A DNA stretch of 64,000 nucleotides from Mikania micrantha. Taxonomy: Eukaryota; Streptophyta; Magnoliopsida; Asterales; Asteraceae. The notes below the pieces were generated by a model. It saw nothing but the letters and a program-made list of their open reading frames with translations. It was not told the DNA's origin and made no database searches. The DNA is taken from assembly GCA_009363875.1 (NCBI GenBank), contig CM018680.1:60376700-60440699 (forward strand), written 5' to 3'. The position numbers and the translations under genes are program-made. Below are positions 21,749-35,600 of this stretch, in pieces. How positions within the stretch are numbered: the first letter of the stretch is position 1; every line of letters begins with the position of its first letter.

Positions 21749-24578
21749 TGTGACACCCCATAAATTCCAGGTCAGCATTTATTTTATTTTAATAATAATG
21801 TGTATTATTATTTCATACGTGGCACTAGAATAATTGTATTTAGTGTGACACGTGGCACAACGGACCAAACACACCGATAATTCGAGAAATTATCGCACAG
21901 AACTTGCAAGTGTCTTGAATGACGAAAGTTGGTGAACGGATCGAACCACAGTACACATACACTGCACAATTAGGTTCCGGAGAACCTAATTTAGTAGAAC
22001 AACGCTTAAGTGTCGAGAAACGATGATCGTATTCGAGAAATAAGCGAAAATCGGTTCGAAACAACAAAACTAAGCTTATTGGGCTACTCAGGAACCCATC
22101 GCGGTACGCGATGGCCCAACAGGAGTTCCTGTCGCGGTACGCGACAGACATCGCGAAGAGTTGACTCCCGGATTCCTTCGCGTAGCGCGAAGCATCTTTC
22201 TGGCCTAGTGTCGCGGTACGCGACGGGTGTCAGACGGCAAAATCTTATAAAACCAAGACAATGATGGCTAGTCTATCTATTTCACTCATATCTTCGGCAG
22301 AGCACGCAACCATTCGACCATCTTCAACCTCCAGACCCCTGTAGCAGCCATTGGAAGCCATTGAAGGCCCTTTTGAAGCTCAAGAACCTTGAGGAAGACC
22401 CTCTAGACCATCACCCTTCATTACCACCTTCTTGTTCTCGATCAAACCCACGTACCAGGAGGTGTAGGAGCTGTTCATCATCATCTCAGAACTTCTTGGA
22501 GCCTTAGAAGGTAGTTCTCATTGCTAAACTTCGCTTTTCACACCATTACACACACATGCATGTGTAAATCCCACATGCAAGCACCCATGGCTCACATGCA
22601 CGAATTTCCCTTCGTTTTAATCTGGGTTTGTTGATATCTCAGTGTATTATGATGATCTAAAGTGATTAGATGATGTTTTATGATGATCTAAAATGATGGG
22701 TATAGGCCATTGTACTTAAAATGATGATATAAGATGATATTGATGCATGCATGCATGATCCATAATGTTAGGATGATTTTATGTATATAGAAATGTTCAA
22801 AGATGATATTGATGATGATTTACATGATTAGATTTGTTTAAAATGGTCAAAATGTCGATTTTTAGTAATCTTTCCATTATTAGTAACTTTTATTTGCAAA
22901 ATGATTGTTGGAGATGAATCCATGAACATGCATGTATGTAGAATTGTTATTAGGTTGATAATATGGTTATTTGATTTGTTAGAAAGTGATTTTGATAATG
23001 TTAATAGTCATACTTGTCATTGTTACTATTTTTAGTAACTTTATTTGTTGAAATAATGTTAAGAGATGATTTGGCTATATTGGTATGTTTAAAGTGATGC
23101 TAGATGGATTATTTTGATGATTTGTAACATGAAAATTAGTTTAGAAATGTTAAAATGGTTATTTGATGCAAAAACTACAAAGTTACTATTTATAGTAACT
23201 TTATTTTTACAAAAACCGATTTGTAAACATGTTGTGTGATTTGAACATGCTAGATGACTTGTTACGTTATAATATGTTGATTAGATGCTAAGTTAAATGG
23301 TTTCCGATATCACGTATGCTATAAATGGAAACTTTCCATTTTAGGAAACTTTTATGTGCTAGCATGTTATAAACGACTTATGTGAAACCGTATGATGACG
23401 TGCTATGTGTTAACATGATCACGTAGGACTAACGAGCATGCTAGAACTTTAAAACTGTTATGCTTTGTGAACTTTCCAAAACTGGAAACTTACTATAAAT
23501 AGTAAGTTGTCCATAGACGCGACTTGCGCGTTTTGCACACGACGAGCACTTACACGAATGTTTCAGGATTTACAACCAACACATGACGGTTCACCAACGG
23601 GTCGTTAGGTCAAACACGGTCAACACGACCAACACGGTCAACCACGGTCAACGCGACCCGCATAACAACCAGGAGTTGTTTAGACACGAATACGGTCCTG
23701 TGAGACCAACACAAATATGATCGCAAACTTATAACACCTATGTGATATAGGTAACTACTAGCCAGCGAGCTACTCCGTTCTCGTAAGAACGCACTCAAGC
23801 AGACTCAGGTGAGTTTACAGCCTCACTTTTACTCTTAACTGTTTTACTAATCTTTTGGGGTGAGAATGCTATGCAACTGCTTTAGATATATGACTGGTAT
23901 GTCGAAAAACTATTTTGAGTGTACTATTATCGCAACAAGTCCTCTCCACCCTTACCGTTAGTTGTGTACAAACGAATCGTTATTACGTAGTACTACTGGG
24001 TTTGACCAACCCCACTCGGCAACAACGTTGACAGGATGTCATAACGAGTGTAATATCGATGTTGATGTCAGGTTCCGCGATGACCCGCAGAGGCAAATGG
24101 AAACAGTCGAGTTTCGGTAAGATGACATGACACACTCTACGGATCGTAGATCCAACAAAACTACTTAACATACCCAGTATATATAACTGTTTTACTGCTT
24201 TCCAATACTTAAACCTGTGAACTCACCAACTTTATGTTGACACACTTTAGCATGTATTCTCAGGTAACTGAGCAGCACGAGCTAGGATGCACATGGAGAT
24301 GCACAAGAGAGTCTACATACATATAGACTTTAATCCTAGGCTTGTGTTTTGATTTTTGTCATTTTAAGCAATGTTAAACAATGTAGTTCTGATTACTTAA
24401 TTCCGCTGCTTTAGTGATGAACTTTTCCGCTGCTAAACTTATGAAATTAGTCTTATTTTACAAACTGTATGATTGAGTTAACTCATATAGAGTCGTTCAA
24501 TATGACCATGAGCTGTGATCCTGGCCACGTCACACCCACGTGGACTGACACCACGAGTGGAAATTTGGGGGTGTGACA
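21749..24578 (+). repeat. 3' LTR of the Tekay-like element
   Basis: Near-identical to 13603-16431. By eye I see 12 substitutions (9 transitions) and one extra G in the final G-run. Palindromes are at 22097-22113, 22130-22146, 22176-22192 and 22210-22224; TATA box 22246-22252. Confidence 0.93.
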
Positions 24579-26996
24579 TAAATAAACAAAGACAAATACA
24601 ATATATTTTTACATATACCTAAAGTTTTATAGTAAAGATCAATTTAATTTATTATATGAAACTTAACTTAAAAATAATTTATTTAAGATTTTATAAACAT
24701 ATATCAAAGAGGTTTAAAGTTTGAGACTAAATAAAGTTATATTTTAAAATAATGTAAACAATTATTAGATATTTACATTAAATGAAAAACATTTATTTTA
24801 AAATAATATATATAAACTTTTAAATATATTATTAAAGTTGTTTAGTAACTTTAACTTTTGATAACCTTTTTGAAATCATAATATTTATTTAAGATAATAT
24901 GTTATCAAACCTATTTTCAATAACTATATACATAGATATATAAACTTTGTTGACAACTAAGATAATATTTGGTGATTCAAAGTTTCTAGCACGTAAAATA
25001 TTTTGTTAAAGGACTTATAAACAGTCATTGTAATTTATTTAGAAATCATTATCGTTATTAAATATATAATTATATTAGTTTAACTCATTAATTATTGGTC
25101 AAAAAGAATTATATTTTACATATAATTTAAAACTTAATTACTTAGTTTGAGTCATAAAAGGCATAAAAGGAAGTTTTAGTTCTATTACAAAATCCTTTTG
25201 AACAAAATCAGTTATAAACATTCTAGCATGGAATCAAAGTACATTATTGTAGAAATTCCATATAAAGATATAGTTACATTAGCTTGTACTTGATTGAATG
25301 ATATAGGATAATTTGTGTTGCGTTGAACATTGCTTAAACTACAAACTTGGCATCAATTATTTACAAAGGTTAGTTCATTAATCAAGGTGAGTCTTTATAG
25401 CCCCTCTTTTATGTTTTTATTTTTGGGGTGAAACAAGTTACAACTATTAAACTATATCTTAAACTATTATTCATGTGAACTTAGCTTAATGGTCTTAGAT
25501 GTAATGAGCTTTAGTTATGAATTTGCATTGATCACAACTTAAACTTTTTAGTAAACAATGATAGATCTATTGGCCCGGCCAGACCCACCGTGTTTGATTT
25601 ACCCTTCGGGGGAAGCCCGCGATGATTGTTTGCTACTTCAGCATTGTTAGAAATGCTAAACTTGGTCAAACATTATTTGTTAACATTATCTAATCTGCTT
25701 TGACATGCTTTGTTCATTATTCTAGTTCATTATGCTTTGTAATTACATGTGACAACTATGTATATATATTATATCAACTATTTTTTGGTGTGTGTGCTTT
25801 AAAACCCGTGAAGCTCACCAACTTTATAGTTGACATTTTATTTTAAACATGTTTCAGGTGGAACTACTAACTAAGCTTATATTGATGATCACATTAGAGC
25901 TTGGACCTAGTTAGATAGTTAGGTTTATTATATGTAATTCTTGTAATGACATTGAATGTAAGTGTTTACAATTTAGTACCTTGTGCTTTCGAACAATCTA
26001 CACTTCGTGAATGCCCCGAACAATAATAAACTAACGAGTCACCAACGAGTCGTTGAGTTAACACGATCAAACACAGTCAAACATGGTCAAACACAACAAC
26101 TTAGAGTTGTTTGGACACAAACGTGGTCTAGATAGGCCAACACGAACACGAACACAAACACGAATATGACTGCGAACATGAACTCACAATACCTATGTGA
26201 TATAGGTGACAATTAAGGACAAACCACTCACAGAAACAACAACAAACACAACTCAGATGAGTTTACGGCCCCATTTTCTATCTTAACTATTTTCATTACA
26301 CTTGTGGGAGAATAAATTGCAAACAACTTTTAGATATACGACCGGTATGTTGTACAAAAATTTTTGAGTGTGCTTATATCGTAACAAAGTCCCCACAAAA
26401 CCTTACCGTTAGGTAAACACGAACGAGACGTTATTGGATAGTACTATTGAGTCTGACAAACCCTGCTCGGTAACAACTCTGACTGACGGTCAAGATGAGC
26501 GTAATATCGACCTATTGCCATAGTTTTTACGATAGACTTGGCGGAGGCATTTAACAGTCTCGTTTTGGCAGTAGTGCAACACATACACTCGGGGCCTATG
26601 GTCTATCTCATGAATTGTTTTACTATTTATTTGAACCTCTGAACTCATCAACTTTATGTTGACACGTTTTAGCATGTATTATCAGGTAATTGAATGCACA
26701 AAGCTAAGATGCACAATAAGTCACATGAAGAGGGTCCTGCATGCATTAACTACTATTTTGAACAATTTATAATATTATGTTTATGTAAACAATATAATGT
26801 CTACTATTAAATTTCCGCTGGGTAAACTTTTACATTCCGTTGCTTAACATTTAAACTACTTTGGTTATTTTCTAATATAATTGTGTATTTGTCAAAAGCA
26901 TATAGAGTTGTTCTATATGACCAATGCATATGATCCTGCCATGTCAGATCCAGCGGCTTGATGCCGCAAGTGGTAATTTGAGGGTGTGACAAATAC

Positions 26997-27600
26997 ATTT
27001 TGTCATAAAATTTCAAAGATTTTAGTTTTTGCGGTCAAAGAAAACCGAATACGACCCGACATGAATAATTATATATTTTTTTAAAAAATCAGATAATATA
27101 TGTGACTTCATGGGAATAAGATGTTGCAAGACCGTAACTGATGTGTCGTTATTTACACATCATTTTAGTATTCAATTTATAGGAATCTCCTTCGTATTTG
27201 GTTTTCTAGTTCTTGCTGTGTTGAGTTGATTTATTTAGTTTTCTTAATTTCTTTAATTGTTTAAAGTCATTTTCGTAAAACAAATTTCGTTTTTTCTAAA
27301 TTTAGTAAGTTTCTCATTTCGTTAGGTTTATAGTTAGGGTTTATTAGCCAATTCTGTGTCCGTAGGTTCGATATTCGGACTTTCCTTAGCTATACTTCAT
27401 ACGTCAAGTACACTTGCCTGTAGTGTGTAGTTCGGTTTAGGTTATTTCGATTTATTACTCGATAGTATTGAACCATTATTTCTATATATATATAAACCGA
27501 CACATAAGTAACCTTAAACTTGATTAACTAAGGTTGCTCCCCATCAAAGACCTAGGTAATCGAAGCGTCATCGTGCAATCTCATAATTTTTGTATCTTTG
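26997..27600. repeat. Degenerate LTR-like remnant
   Basis: The part around 27355-27440 (GGTTCGATATTCGGACTTTCCTTAGCTATAC...CACTTGCCTGTAGTGTGTAG) looks like the R/U5 region of plant LTR retrotransposons. No coding part or matching second LTR is present. Confidence 0.4.
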
Positions 27601-27604
27601 ATAT

Positions 27605-27800
27605 ATGGGAGGCCCTGGGAGAGGCAAACTCGTCCTCTGTTCAGAGTCTATTTGTTCAAGGGCACAAAAATATTAAAAATCATTTTTATATTATATGTAT
27701 TTACTTATATTTAAAAATATATAACCAAAAAAACATAAATTTATAATTCGTTAAGGATATTTTTTTCTCCAGCCGTCTGGGGCACTTGAACTTCTACTTT
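27605..27800 (+). repeat. Dispersed repeat, relative of 55310-55505
   Basis: GGGAGGCCCTGGGAGAGGCAA...CGTCCTCTGTTCAGAG, an AT-rich middle (TATTTAAAAATATATAAC) and an end TCTGGGGCACTTGAA. The same order and words occur at 55310-55505. MITE-like, non-coding. Confidence 0.5.
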
Positions 27801-27997
27801 CCTCCCGTAAATTGTTACCATGGAATACATGTGACTTGTATGAATCCATGTGTTTAAATCAACACAAGAACATAACCAGATATTAGTAATAAAATTATAG
27901 TTTTGGAATGCAATGGTTGTGAATTGTTTTAGAAATCACTAGCAACATGCTAATTGTTAATTAACCATTTTTGGAGTTGTTTTTTCCAACCCATTTC

Positions 27998-28415
27998 TAG
28001 GGGTGTAAAATGCCCAATCAGAGCCCGAGCTTGTCAAGGCTCGAACTCGATTCATTTAAAGATTTATTTCTTGAACTTGGGCTCGGCTCAACTCGTTTAA
28101 TCTTTAGTTGATTAATTAAGTACTTTAGTTTTATTATTAACTTTAAATATATTCATAACTGTATTTTTCATATATAACATAATTTATGCAATTTTATTAT
28201 AAATTTTATAATTTCATATATAAAATAACTATTTATTTAAGTAAACATATATTTATTCAAATAATAAATTTATATATAAAAAGCTCGATTAGGTTTGCGA
28301 GCCGACTCGAGCTCGACATGTGAAACTTGAGATAGATAACTAAACGAGTCATATTTCAGGGCTCGGACTCATTTAAGCTTGACTTGTTCGAGTTTTTTTT
28401 TTACCGATCTAATCA
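27998..28415 (+). mobile_element. hAT MITE, truncated (TAGGGGTGTAAA family)
   Basis: Starts TAGGGGTGTAAAATGCCC and has many CTCGAGCTCG / GCTCGGACTC words, as in the complete relative at 46743-47362. The right terminus is lost after a T-run near 28400. Confidence 0.6.
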
Positions 28416-30184
28416 CAAGTAAGCTTGATTTGTTTATACCGATACCCACGTCCTCACTCAGTCAGTCTTACGCATTCGTATTTCAAGGCCCAAACATTTT
28501 GTATGGCATAACCGCATAACTCATAATCCAGGGCCCCAGGCAGACTAATCCCTAATCAGTGATTCAGTGTTTGGACTTTGGATTCGGACAGAACATGGAA
28601 TTAAAATGCAAACAACACTATCCTAGAGGTGGCCAAACCGGGTTTTTTTGAACCGAAATCGATTCCGAAACCGGCTCCGGTCAACAAAATCAAAAACCGG
28701 TTCAGGTCAACAAAGTCAAGAACCGATTCCGGTTCCGGTTTTGACAGGTTTCGATTCGGGTTTGACCGGTTTAAGGGTAGAACCGGTTCGGGTACAACCG
28801 GTTCTGGTTCCAGTTAGGGTTTTCGGTTCCGGTTCTGGGTCCGATGGCTCTACACCATCCTATTGTTATATATTCCATTTATAAATCTATCACTGATACA
28901 ATATATTTTTTAACTTTTATAAATTTATCACCCTTTTTAAAGTTTGTAAATTATCAATACTATATATAATTATATATCATGTTTTTTCACTGATAAATTT
29001 CGTTCTTTTATCTTTTTTAAAAGAATAAATATTTATTTACGTATCGGTATAAATTCGAGTTTGTTTACATTTCGATGCGTAAATTTTATTCGGAAACAAG
29101 TCATAACACATACAAAACGTTGTCGTGCTTATTTTTATGTGTGTTTCGACTTAGTTTACAACCAATGTCGATGACATTTACCATCGACACAATTCACCCC
29201 TCAACTTTCATAAATTCAATTTTATCCCTTAAGTTTATAAATTTTGAGTTAATCCCCTAGAGTGTATATATAATCGGATTTTTTATAACTTACGTTAATT
29301 AACATTTTTATAAAAAAAAAGGTAATTTGGCACATGCTTATATTTTTGTACATGTTAATATAAATTCGAGTTCGTACGCTTTTGACGTAAATGTTTTTTT
29401 AGATGAGTCAGTTGAAATATAATATATTTCCTTTTCATACTTATTTTTAAGTGCATTTTGAGTTGGCATATGTAACAATGTGAATTTTGTTTTGGAACAA
29501 GTTGAATTACATAAGTCTTGGTTCAACGATTTAAAATTGACTTTATTCGGAACCAAGTTAGGGAGATAATAATCTATACATAAGCACACCGCATACACGC
29601 AGGTAAAACAAAATCGAATCATGCTTCGTAACAATCATTTTTACAACCATGAAGCCTACACTTCTTTTTACATACTTGCATATGGATGTGGCTTGTGATC
29701 ATTGATGGAGCTTGAAAAAAAAAACTCCGAGGGGCCAAAGATTTTAGGAAGAAAACGTAAAACGCCGAACTCAATACCTATAAAATTTTCCAACAAAATA
29801 CTACTAAATCGACCATTCTTAGTGGAAAAATGGAAATTTTTCGACGAAAAACTACTAAATCAACCCTTCTGACGAAAAAACAGTAGTTGTCGGGGCATCC
29901 CTAGGCCCTTCAAAAGGTCGGTCCTTGATTGTGACACGTATACTATTTTTCATGACCCGATCATGGCCATTAGGTCATGTAACAATCTTAAATCCTACTT
30001 GTAACAAAAAAGATTTAGGGTTTCCTAAGTTAGAGGTCTTTCAAACAGTTTCTTTATCTTATAAGATAAAATAAGCTTAACTTTCTCAGAACCATCTTTG
30101 AATGAAATTTTATTAGGAATATTATGTTTTGTTTAAAACCCATTTCTTTATTTGTATAATCATATATCTTAAGCATAGGAAATT
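28416..30184. other. Repeat remnants and AT-rich sequence, no gene
   Basis: 28629-28830 is a low-complexity block of CCGGTT/AACCGG words. It yields Gly/Ser/Arg-rich ORFs in two frames, which I regard as artefacts. 28860-30180 is AT-rich with no recognisable gene or terminus. Confidence 0.5.
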
Positions 30185-31195
30185 AGCAAAATAAGCATGT
30201 TAGATCGGATCAGGCAACGAGCTAGAATATGTACAGGTCATCATGACTTTTAAATAAAATCAGTTTGAGTCTAAATAAGTCATTTTTAGAAAACATAAAT
30301 TTAATTGAAGTTAAAGTGAGTTATACTAAACAAATACTATATTTGAATAATTTTTAGTGATTTTATCATTAAATATATTATTGAAATTCTTTCCCGTTTG
30401 AATTCATTCTATTTATATTTGTTTTTAGATTGTCCATCTTAACCCATATTGATTTAAGATGTTACCATTACATGTTATGATGCTACTCATTTTAACCCAA
30501 AATACAATAATTGTTCACCCACACTAACTTATCATGATTTAGGTCAAGATTGTCAGGTCTAATATATCCCGTTCGTTTGTATGTAAACAAACCGGTAAGA
30601 TAAGTGGTCTTAGAGTTAACCAGTCAACTTGGCCGATCCCAAAACATTATGACACTAGTACACAATTCTTGGATCTATCAGATATTTAATAAGTTGTGTG
30701 ATGTCCCAATCAGTCTCTAAATTCTGCATATTACAGAGTGTATGTAATAGGGGTCAAAACCATTGCAAGATAATAAGGCTTGTCCCCCATCTATGTATGA
30801 GTAATAATGTGAGGTTTAAAAACCAATTATTGCATTTTGGATTGAAATGTGTAACATTATGACATAGTATGGATTGAGAAGGGTAACACCTTAACACAAA
30901 GCAGGTCAAGATGGGCAACTTAAAAACCATGTGAACATAATGGATTTTAATAGGTAAGAATGATCAATAATATATTTTATGAGAAAATCATTAAAAATTA
31001 TTTAAATAAACTATTTGTTTAGTTACAACTTATTTTAACTTGAGCGAAATTGAATTTTTTTTTAGAACGACCCGGTTAAACCCAAACAGATTTTGCTTGA
31101 AACCCGTCTTGACCCACACCCATCCTAACTCGTACTCGTTTTGACCCATTACCCAACCCAACCAACCCAACATGCCCATTTTGCCAGGCATATGG
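30185..31195. repeat. Two inverted copies of a dispersed AT-rich repeat
   Basis: 30185-30560 reads in plus orientation (AATCAGTTTGAGTCTAAATAAGTC, TTAAATATATTATTGAAATTCTT, CTACTCATTTTAACCC). 30820-31195 is the same family reversed, ending CCCAACATGCCCATTTTGCC. Together they could fold back. Other copies lie at 9050-9420 and 36625-36845. Confidence 0.6.
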
Positions 31196-31334
31196 GCAAC
31201 AAATGTGAGATTTATAAAGCAAACGGCCTCCTCACATACTAGGCTAGTCTTTTAAGATAAGCTTAAGATTAGTCTTTTAAGATAAGTTCTCTTGTTTGTG
31301 TTGTGACAACATGACACCATCCCAAGCTCGATTG

Positions 31335-32316
31335 TAGTGGCGTACCCACTTGAAGCCGTGGGGGGCGGCCGCTCACCTTGAAAAAAAATTTTTAGTAGTA
31401 TTTATATGTTAAAATCTAGATCGCCCCCGTAAAATTTTGAAATCGCCCCCATTAAACTTTTGATTTCTAAGTGTTAATTAATAAAACTAAGTTGAAAAAT
31501 GTCTAACTAATAATTTAAACGCAATGTAAAATTAAGTTTAGTATTACTTATAATAAGTCAAACCACCACTAAACCGGTTAAAACCGATTAAACTGAATTC
31601 AATCGAATATACCAATTAAAAACAAATAAATCGATCTAAATAAACCGAATTCAACCTTATATATTATAAAGAAAACAAATTTAAATATGAATTCGCTTTA
31701 ATCGGTTAACCAAACAAACTGAATTAAAAAAAAAAGTGGATATGATAACCGTATCGAAACCGAAATTTGGATACAGTTAGGAACCAAACCAAAAACCGAA
31801 TTCAGAATTCGGTTCATTTTTTTCGGTTACGAATACGGTTTATTTTCTGTATTAACAATTTTCAGTTTTTTTAGCACCCCTAGTTTAATATTTGAATTCA
31901 CTATGGTGCATTTTTTTCGACTCGTCCTTGGCACCTTCAATTCTCAGGGCCGCCCCTAGCTAGCCTATTATAAAAAAATATACTATTAATTTAAATAGCA
32001 TATTAACATCATACTTAAAGTTAAATTTGTGTAATCGAATTGCTTATGAGAATTTAAGCGATAATTGTATTTGTTTTATACAGAATGAGCTACTTAGGAA
32101 CGTCTCCTTATATGTTGTTTTGAATATATAAAAAATAAAACCATGTAGTCAACAACTTTAAATGTATTGTATTTTCATTATGTCACATATATAAAATTTA
32201 GTTTGATTGTCTTTTTTTTAACATGACCTGACCCGATCCGCCCAACCCAACTTGAACACCAACGAACCTAAAAAAATTTCCGCCCCCTATGAAAAAAATT
32301 TCTGAGTCCTCCACGG
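31335..32316. mobile_element. Non-autonomous hAT element with 8-bp duplication CTCGATTG
   Basis: Flanked by CTCGATTG at 31327-31334 and 32317-32324, a perfect 8-bp duplication. The left terminus TAGTGGCGTACCC pairs with CCGTGGAGGACTC, the complement of the right end; both derive from a CAGTGGCGGACCC-like consensus. The sub-terminal GGGGGGCGGCCGCTCACCTTG is shared with the copy at 8882-9698. No transposase. Confidence 0.85.
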
Positions 32317-32641
32317 CTCGATTGCAAGGTCTAGCTGCCCAAATCAAGAATCCGTTGGTCAAAACTAATTTCAAGTTAGAGCATGTACAAATCTAAAAGT
32401 TGAGAAAAAATTATTGACTAAAATTAACATGCAGTTTGTCAACACACAGATATCCAACTAAATACATGAAAGTGGGACAGACGACACTGGCTTTCACTCT
32501 GTTTTATATATTAGCAACTAAATTCCAAAACTATCATGTATGTAACATTAAGGGACAAAAGCAGTTGCGTCTTTAAGTAGGTTTCTTGATTACAAATGAG
32601 AGTATCCAGTTCAAAAGTTACCAACCTTGTAAATTTTGTTC

Positions 32642-35600
32642 TCAAACGCTTGCTCTTGTGAGTTCAACTTGTGCTACCGCCGTGTTGATAGCATCAATAA
32701 CATCCATTTTTCCACCAATTGCAGCTTCATCGACAGGAGTCCGTTCATGTCTAGGCAACAAAAATCCAAGCATTTGGATTCAAAATCTTTGAAGAAGCGT
32801 AAAGTACAAGGACAAGATCACAAGTAACATACCGGTTTAAGTTTGATACTTCTGCTCCAGCTATAATTAGTAGCTTAACAACCTAAAGGGGTAGTACGCG
32901 CAGAATTTGTTGGTTGGTTAGAACTGATTTCTATTACAACAAAAAAAAAAAAGTAAATAAAAAACAAATAATATTACCTCAATGTGTCCATTTAGGCAGG
33001 CCCAATGAAGAGGTGTGTTATTCTCAACATTACAAGCGTTCACATCCTGCATTTGACAAAACAATGATTCATGTTTATAGTTGTAAACTGGATAGTTTTT
33101 GCAGTGGCTGAAACGGGTAAGGTTGAGTTGTCCCAACAGACTTTTTGCCTAAAAAATGGCAGAATTTAAACAATAATTGTGTCAGATATGAATACATATT
33201 GTATTATTTCAATACAAACAAACGTACCCAGCTCACTCATGATGTCAGTTTCTATGCTATTTATTTTAATGAAGATTGCTGATTGGTTGTGATAAATTGG
33301 TTTCAAATATTTACATTTAGTGTTATAATTCTAAATTTGTTGCTAATTCTTAATTCTATAAAGTACATACTGTAATGAAATAAGAATTTAAGGTACAATA
33401 CTTTTGTAAACAGATTTAGTACTTCTTTTACTATATACATGAAACAACAAAAAGGCAAAACAAAACTTGGAATGAAAGATATTTTTAATTTTAAAAAATT
33501 ATGGACTCCCACAAAGTAGTGATCATGAATCATAATTTATTCAATAGAGGGATGTTCAATAGAAACAGTTTTAAAGTGAAGAAGTGTGAGAGCTGCATAG
33601 ACACTTATACCTATTGCTTTAAATGTGATGCATGAAACATTGTTTTTACCGCCTTTCTTTCTCTTTATCCCTAGATCCGATTATCTTCCATGTAGTACAT
33701 ACAAGTGCTTATGTTGCTCTGGTAGTTTTCTACATAAAATTGGTTGTAATGTTGTATATTGAATGCACCCCTAGAAATATAGTCATTACATTATTTTAGT
33801 AATTCCACACATTATTCATTGTTTTGCCTAAAAACTGATGTAAGGAAGCCTTATGCTTGGGAGTAAAAAAGCCTTATGTTTCGGGTTCATTATCAGCATC
33901 GCTAGCCATATTCATGAGTCATGACTTAACTCCTAAATTACATCAAAGAACAAAGATCTTTTAATTGCATTTGTTTTACATGTTTTTAACATATATAAAA
34001 AAAAAAATTGATGGCTCCCTGACATAGTCTTTGGTTTTGAATGCAGACTCTAGGATTAGATTATATGTTCAATCAATCAATCAACATACTCAGTATATCC
34101 CGCCATTAGCATGCTAAGACAGGGTCTGAGGAGGGTGAGATGTAGACAGCCTTACCCCTACCCCGTAGGGGTAGAGAGGCTGCTTCCAGTGAGACCCTCG
34201 GCTCATGATGCTTGATCAACCGTCCGAAACGATTTTAACGTTATTTTCACTAAATAAGTAAAATAACGTTAAAATTAGTGCAATTTTACTTTTGCCCCTC
34301 AAGAGCTGTCGACACATATATACATTATATGTGCGCACCGCTAACTTGATTCTAATCAAGTTATGATATCCATATTCAAACTTCAAAGGACAACTTTTTA
34401 TAAATTTGTGAAAGTGATTTCTAGTGATAGTATAATGAATTTCACCAAAAACCATTATGATTTCACAATGGATGCTTAAAATGAATTTTCAACATATTTT
34501 AAAAAATAAAATTAGTATCTAGAACATCATAAAAGGTTAGATGGTAGTTTTTCTGTCCAAACTTAACAAAAACGTTTACATCATGATAAAAGCAAGTTTG
34601 GATGAAAAAAAATTCAACAAAACGCTGGAATGGTAAGAAGAAAATCTTGGACACCATGTTTGAGCTGTTGTTTAATACATTTATAGTGATTTTCAGCAAC
34701 AACTTCAGATCTAGAGTTCTACAAGAGTTAAAAGTTAATCTTTGCAAGAAAAGGTTCCAAATATAAAGTAGTATTGAATGACGCTTAAAGAAGAAAAAAA
34801 TGCAAAAAGCTTAATGGGTCAAACAGGTTAAAAATTGGCAATTTTATGCAAATGTTTTAATTTGAGTTCCTATATGTCCATTGTAAACATCAAAGCTTAA
34901 ATACATTTTTATGTTGTTCAAACAAAATGATAGAAATGATTGACTTAACCATGACCTAAAAACCCATAGAAGATTTTAAAGTAGATGCTTGACCAGAATT
35001 TTAAATATATTTTACATATAACTTTATATCTTGATTGTCATAGAAAGTTAAAATATGGTTATTATTTTAAGGATTTCCTATTAATGCTAAGTTTATGAAA
35101 AAAATGAGTTCAGACTAAACAATTATAATAATCATTTGATTAGGAATGTTATAATTGAATTTAAGTGTTGACACTAAAGAATTATTTTTCATTGTTGAGT
35201 TTATTGTTGTTAGGAGAATGGAGTATCTAATAACCTTGTTTATGGTGTCATTATTAATTAATTACTTTAATACTAAAAACTGTTGTAACATCTTTAATCA
35301 GTTATTAAACTTTGTATATTAGTGTTTAGTCATATTGAGCTCTCGGTAGTTGCTTTCTGCATGATTTTAATTAATTAAAATATCAGGATTCTTTTGTAGC
35401 TGAGGTTTTATTCTAGTCTAATAAAGATATGATCTTGGGAAGAGTAATCTTATTTGAACATTCTTCTATGTCATTAGTGTGTGAACAAAACAGGAATTAT
35501 TGAAGATTATTAAAAATTAGTTTGTAATCAATAGCAATTAAAATCATTGGGTAGTTTATTAATTATGGTACATTGAATAATTTTTTGTAATCCATTATCT

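Larger units (their letters stand above)
13603..24578 (+). mobile_element. Full-length Ty3/gypsy retrotransposon, Tekay/Del-like
   Basis: A 10,976-bp element with TAAAT duplications (13598-13602 and 24579-24583). It has TG...CA LTRs of 2829 and 2830 bp and an initiator-Met primer site. The order gag, protease, RT, RNase H, integrase and a chromodomain-like tail marks the Ty3/gypsy chromovirus type. Long LTRs and the PVEIMDRE..KVRWNSRRGPE tail fit Tekay/Del. The LTRs differ by 12 substitutions and 1 indel in my reading, so insertion is recent. Yet pol has many stops, so the copy cannot move unaided. Confidence 0.93.
12365..25990 (+). mobile_element. Diverged LTR-like insertion in the outer LTR, itself split
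   Basis: Sequence between TTTCGA at about 12359-12364 and TTTCGA at about 25990-25995 interrupts the outer LTR. It consists of 12365-13597 and 24584-25990 (about 2.6 kb) around the full-length element. The right part follows the order of a Tekay LTR (AGGTGAGT..TATAGCCCCTC, TTTTGGGGTGA, GAAGCTCACCAACTTTATAGTTGACA). The left part has a TATATAAG box near 13008. Clean TG...CA ends were not resolved, so borders are approximate. Most likely an old solo LTR. Confidence 0.5.
10502..26991 (+). mobile_element. Outer solo LTR (Tekay-like), split by nested insertions
   Basis: Begins TGTGACACCCGTAAATTTC at 10502 and ends GAGGGTGTGACA at 26991. The flanks are AATAC (10497-10501) and AATAC (26992-26996). 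LTR sequence occupies 10502 to about 12364 and about 25991-26991, 2.86 kb in total, close to the 2.83 kb of the intact LTR at 13603. Both parts align in order with that LTR: palindromes and a TATA box (TATAAAAG near 11085), then TTGG-AGGTAGTT, GTCACCAACGAGTCG and ACTTTATGTTGACAC. No primer site follows 26991, so it is a solo LTR left by LTR-LTR recombination and later used as a landing site. Confidence 0.8.

Noticed and set aside
28629..28884. Gly/Ser/Arg-rich ORFs in two frames
   Set aside because: Products of a CCGGTT low-complexity block; both frames read alike.
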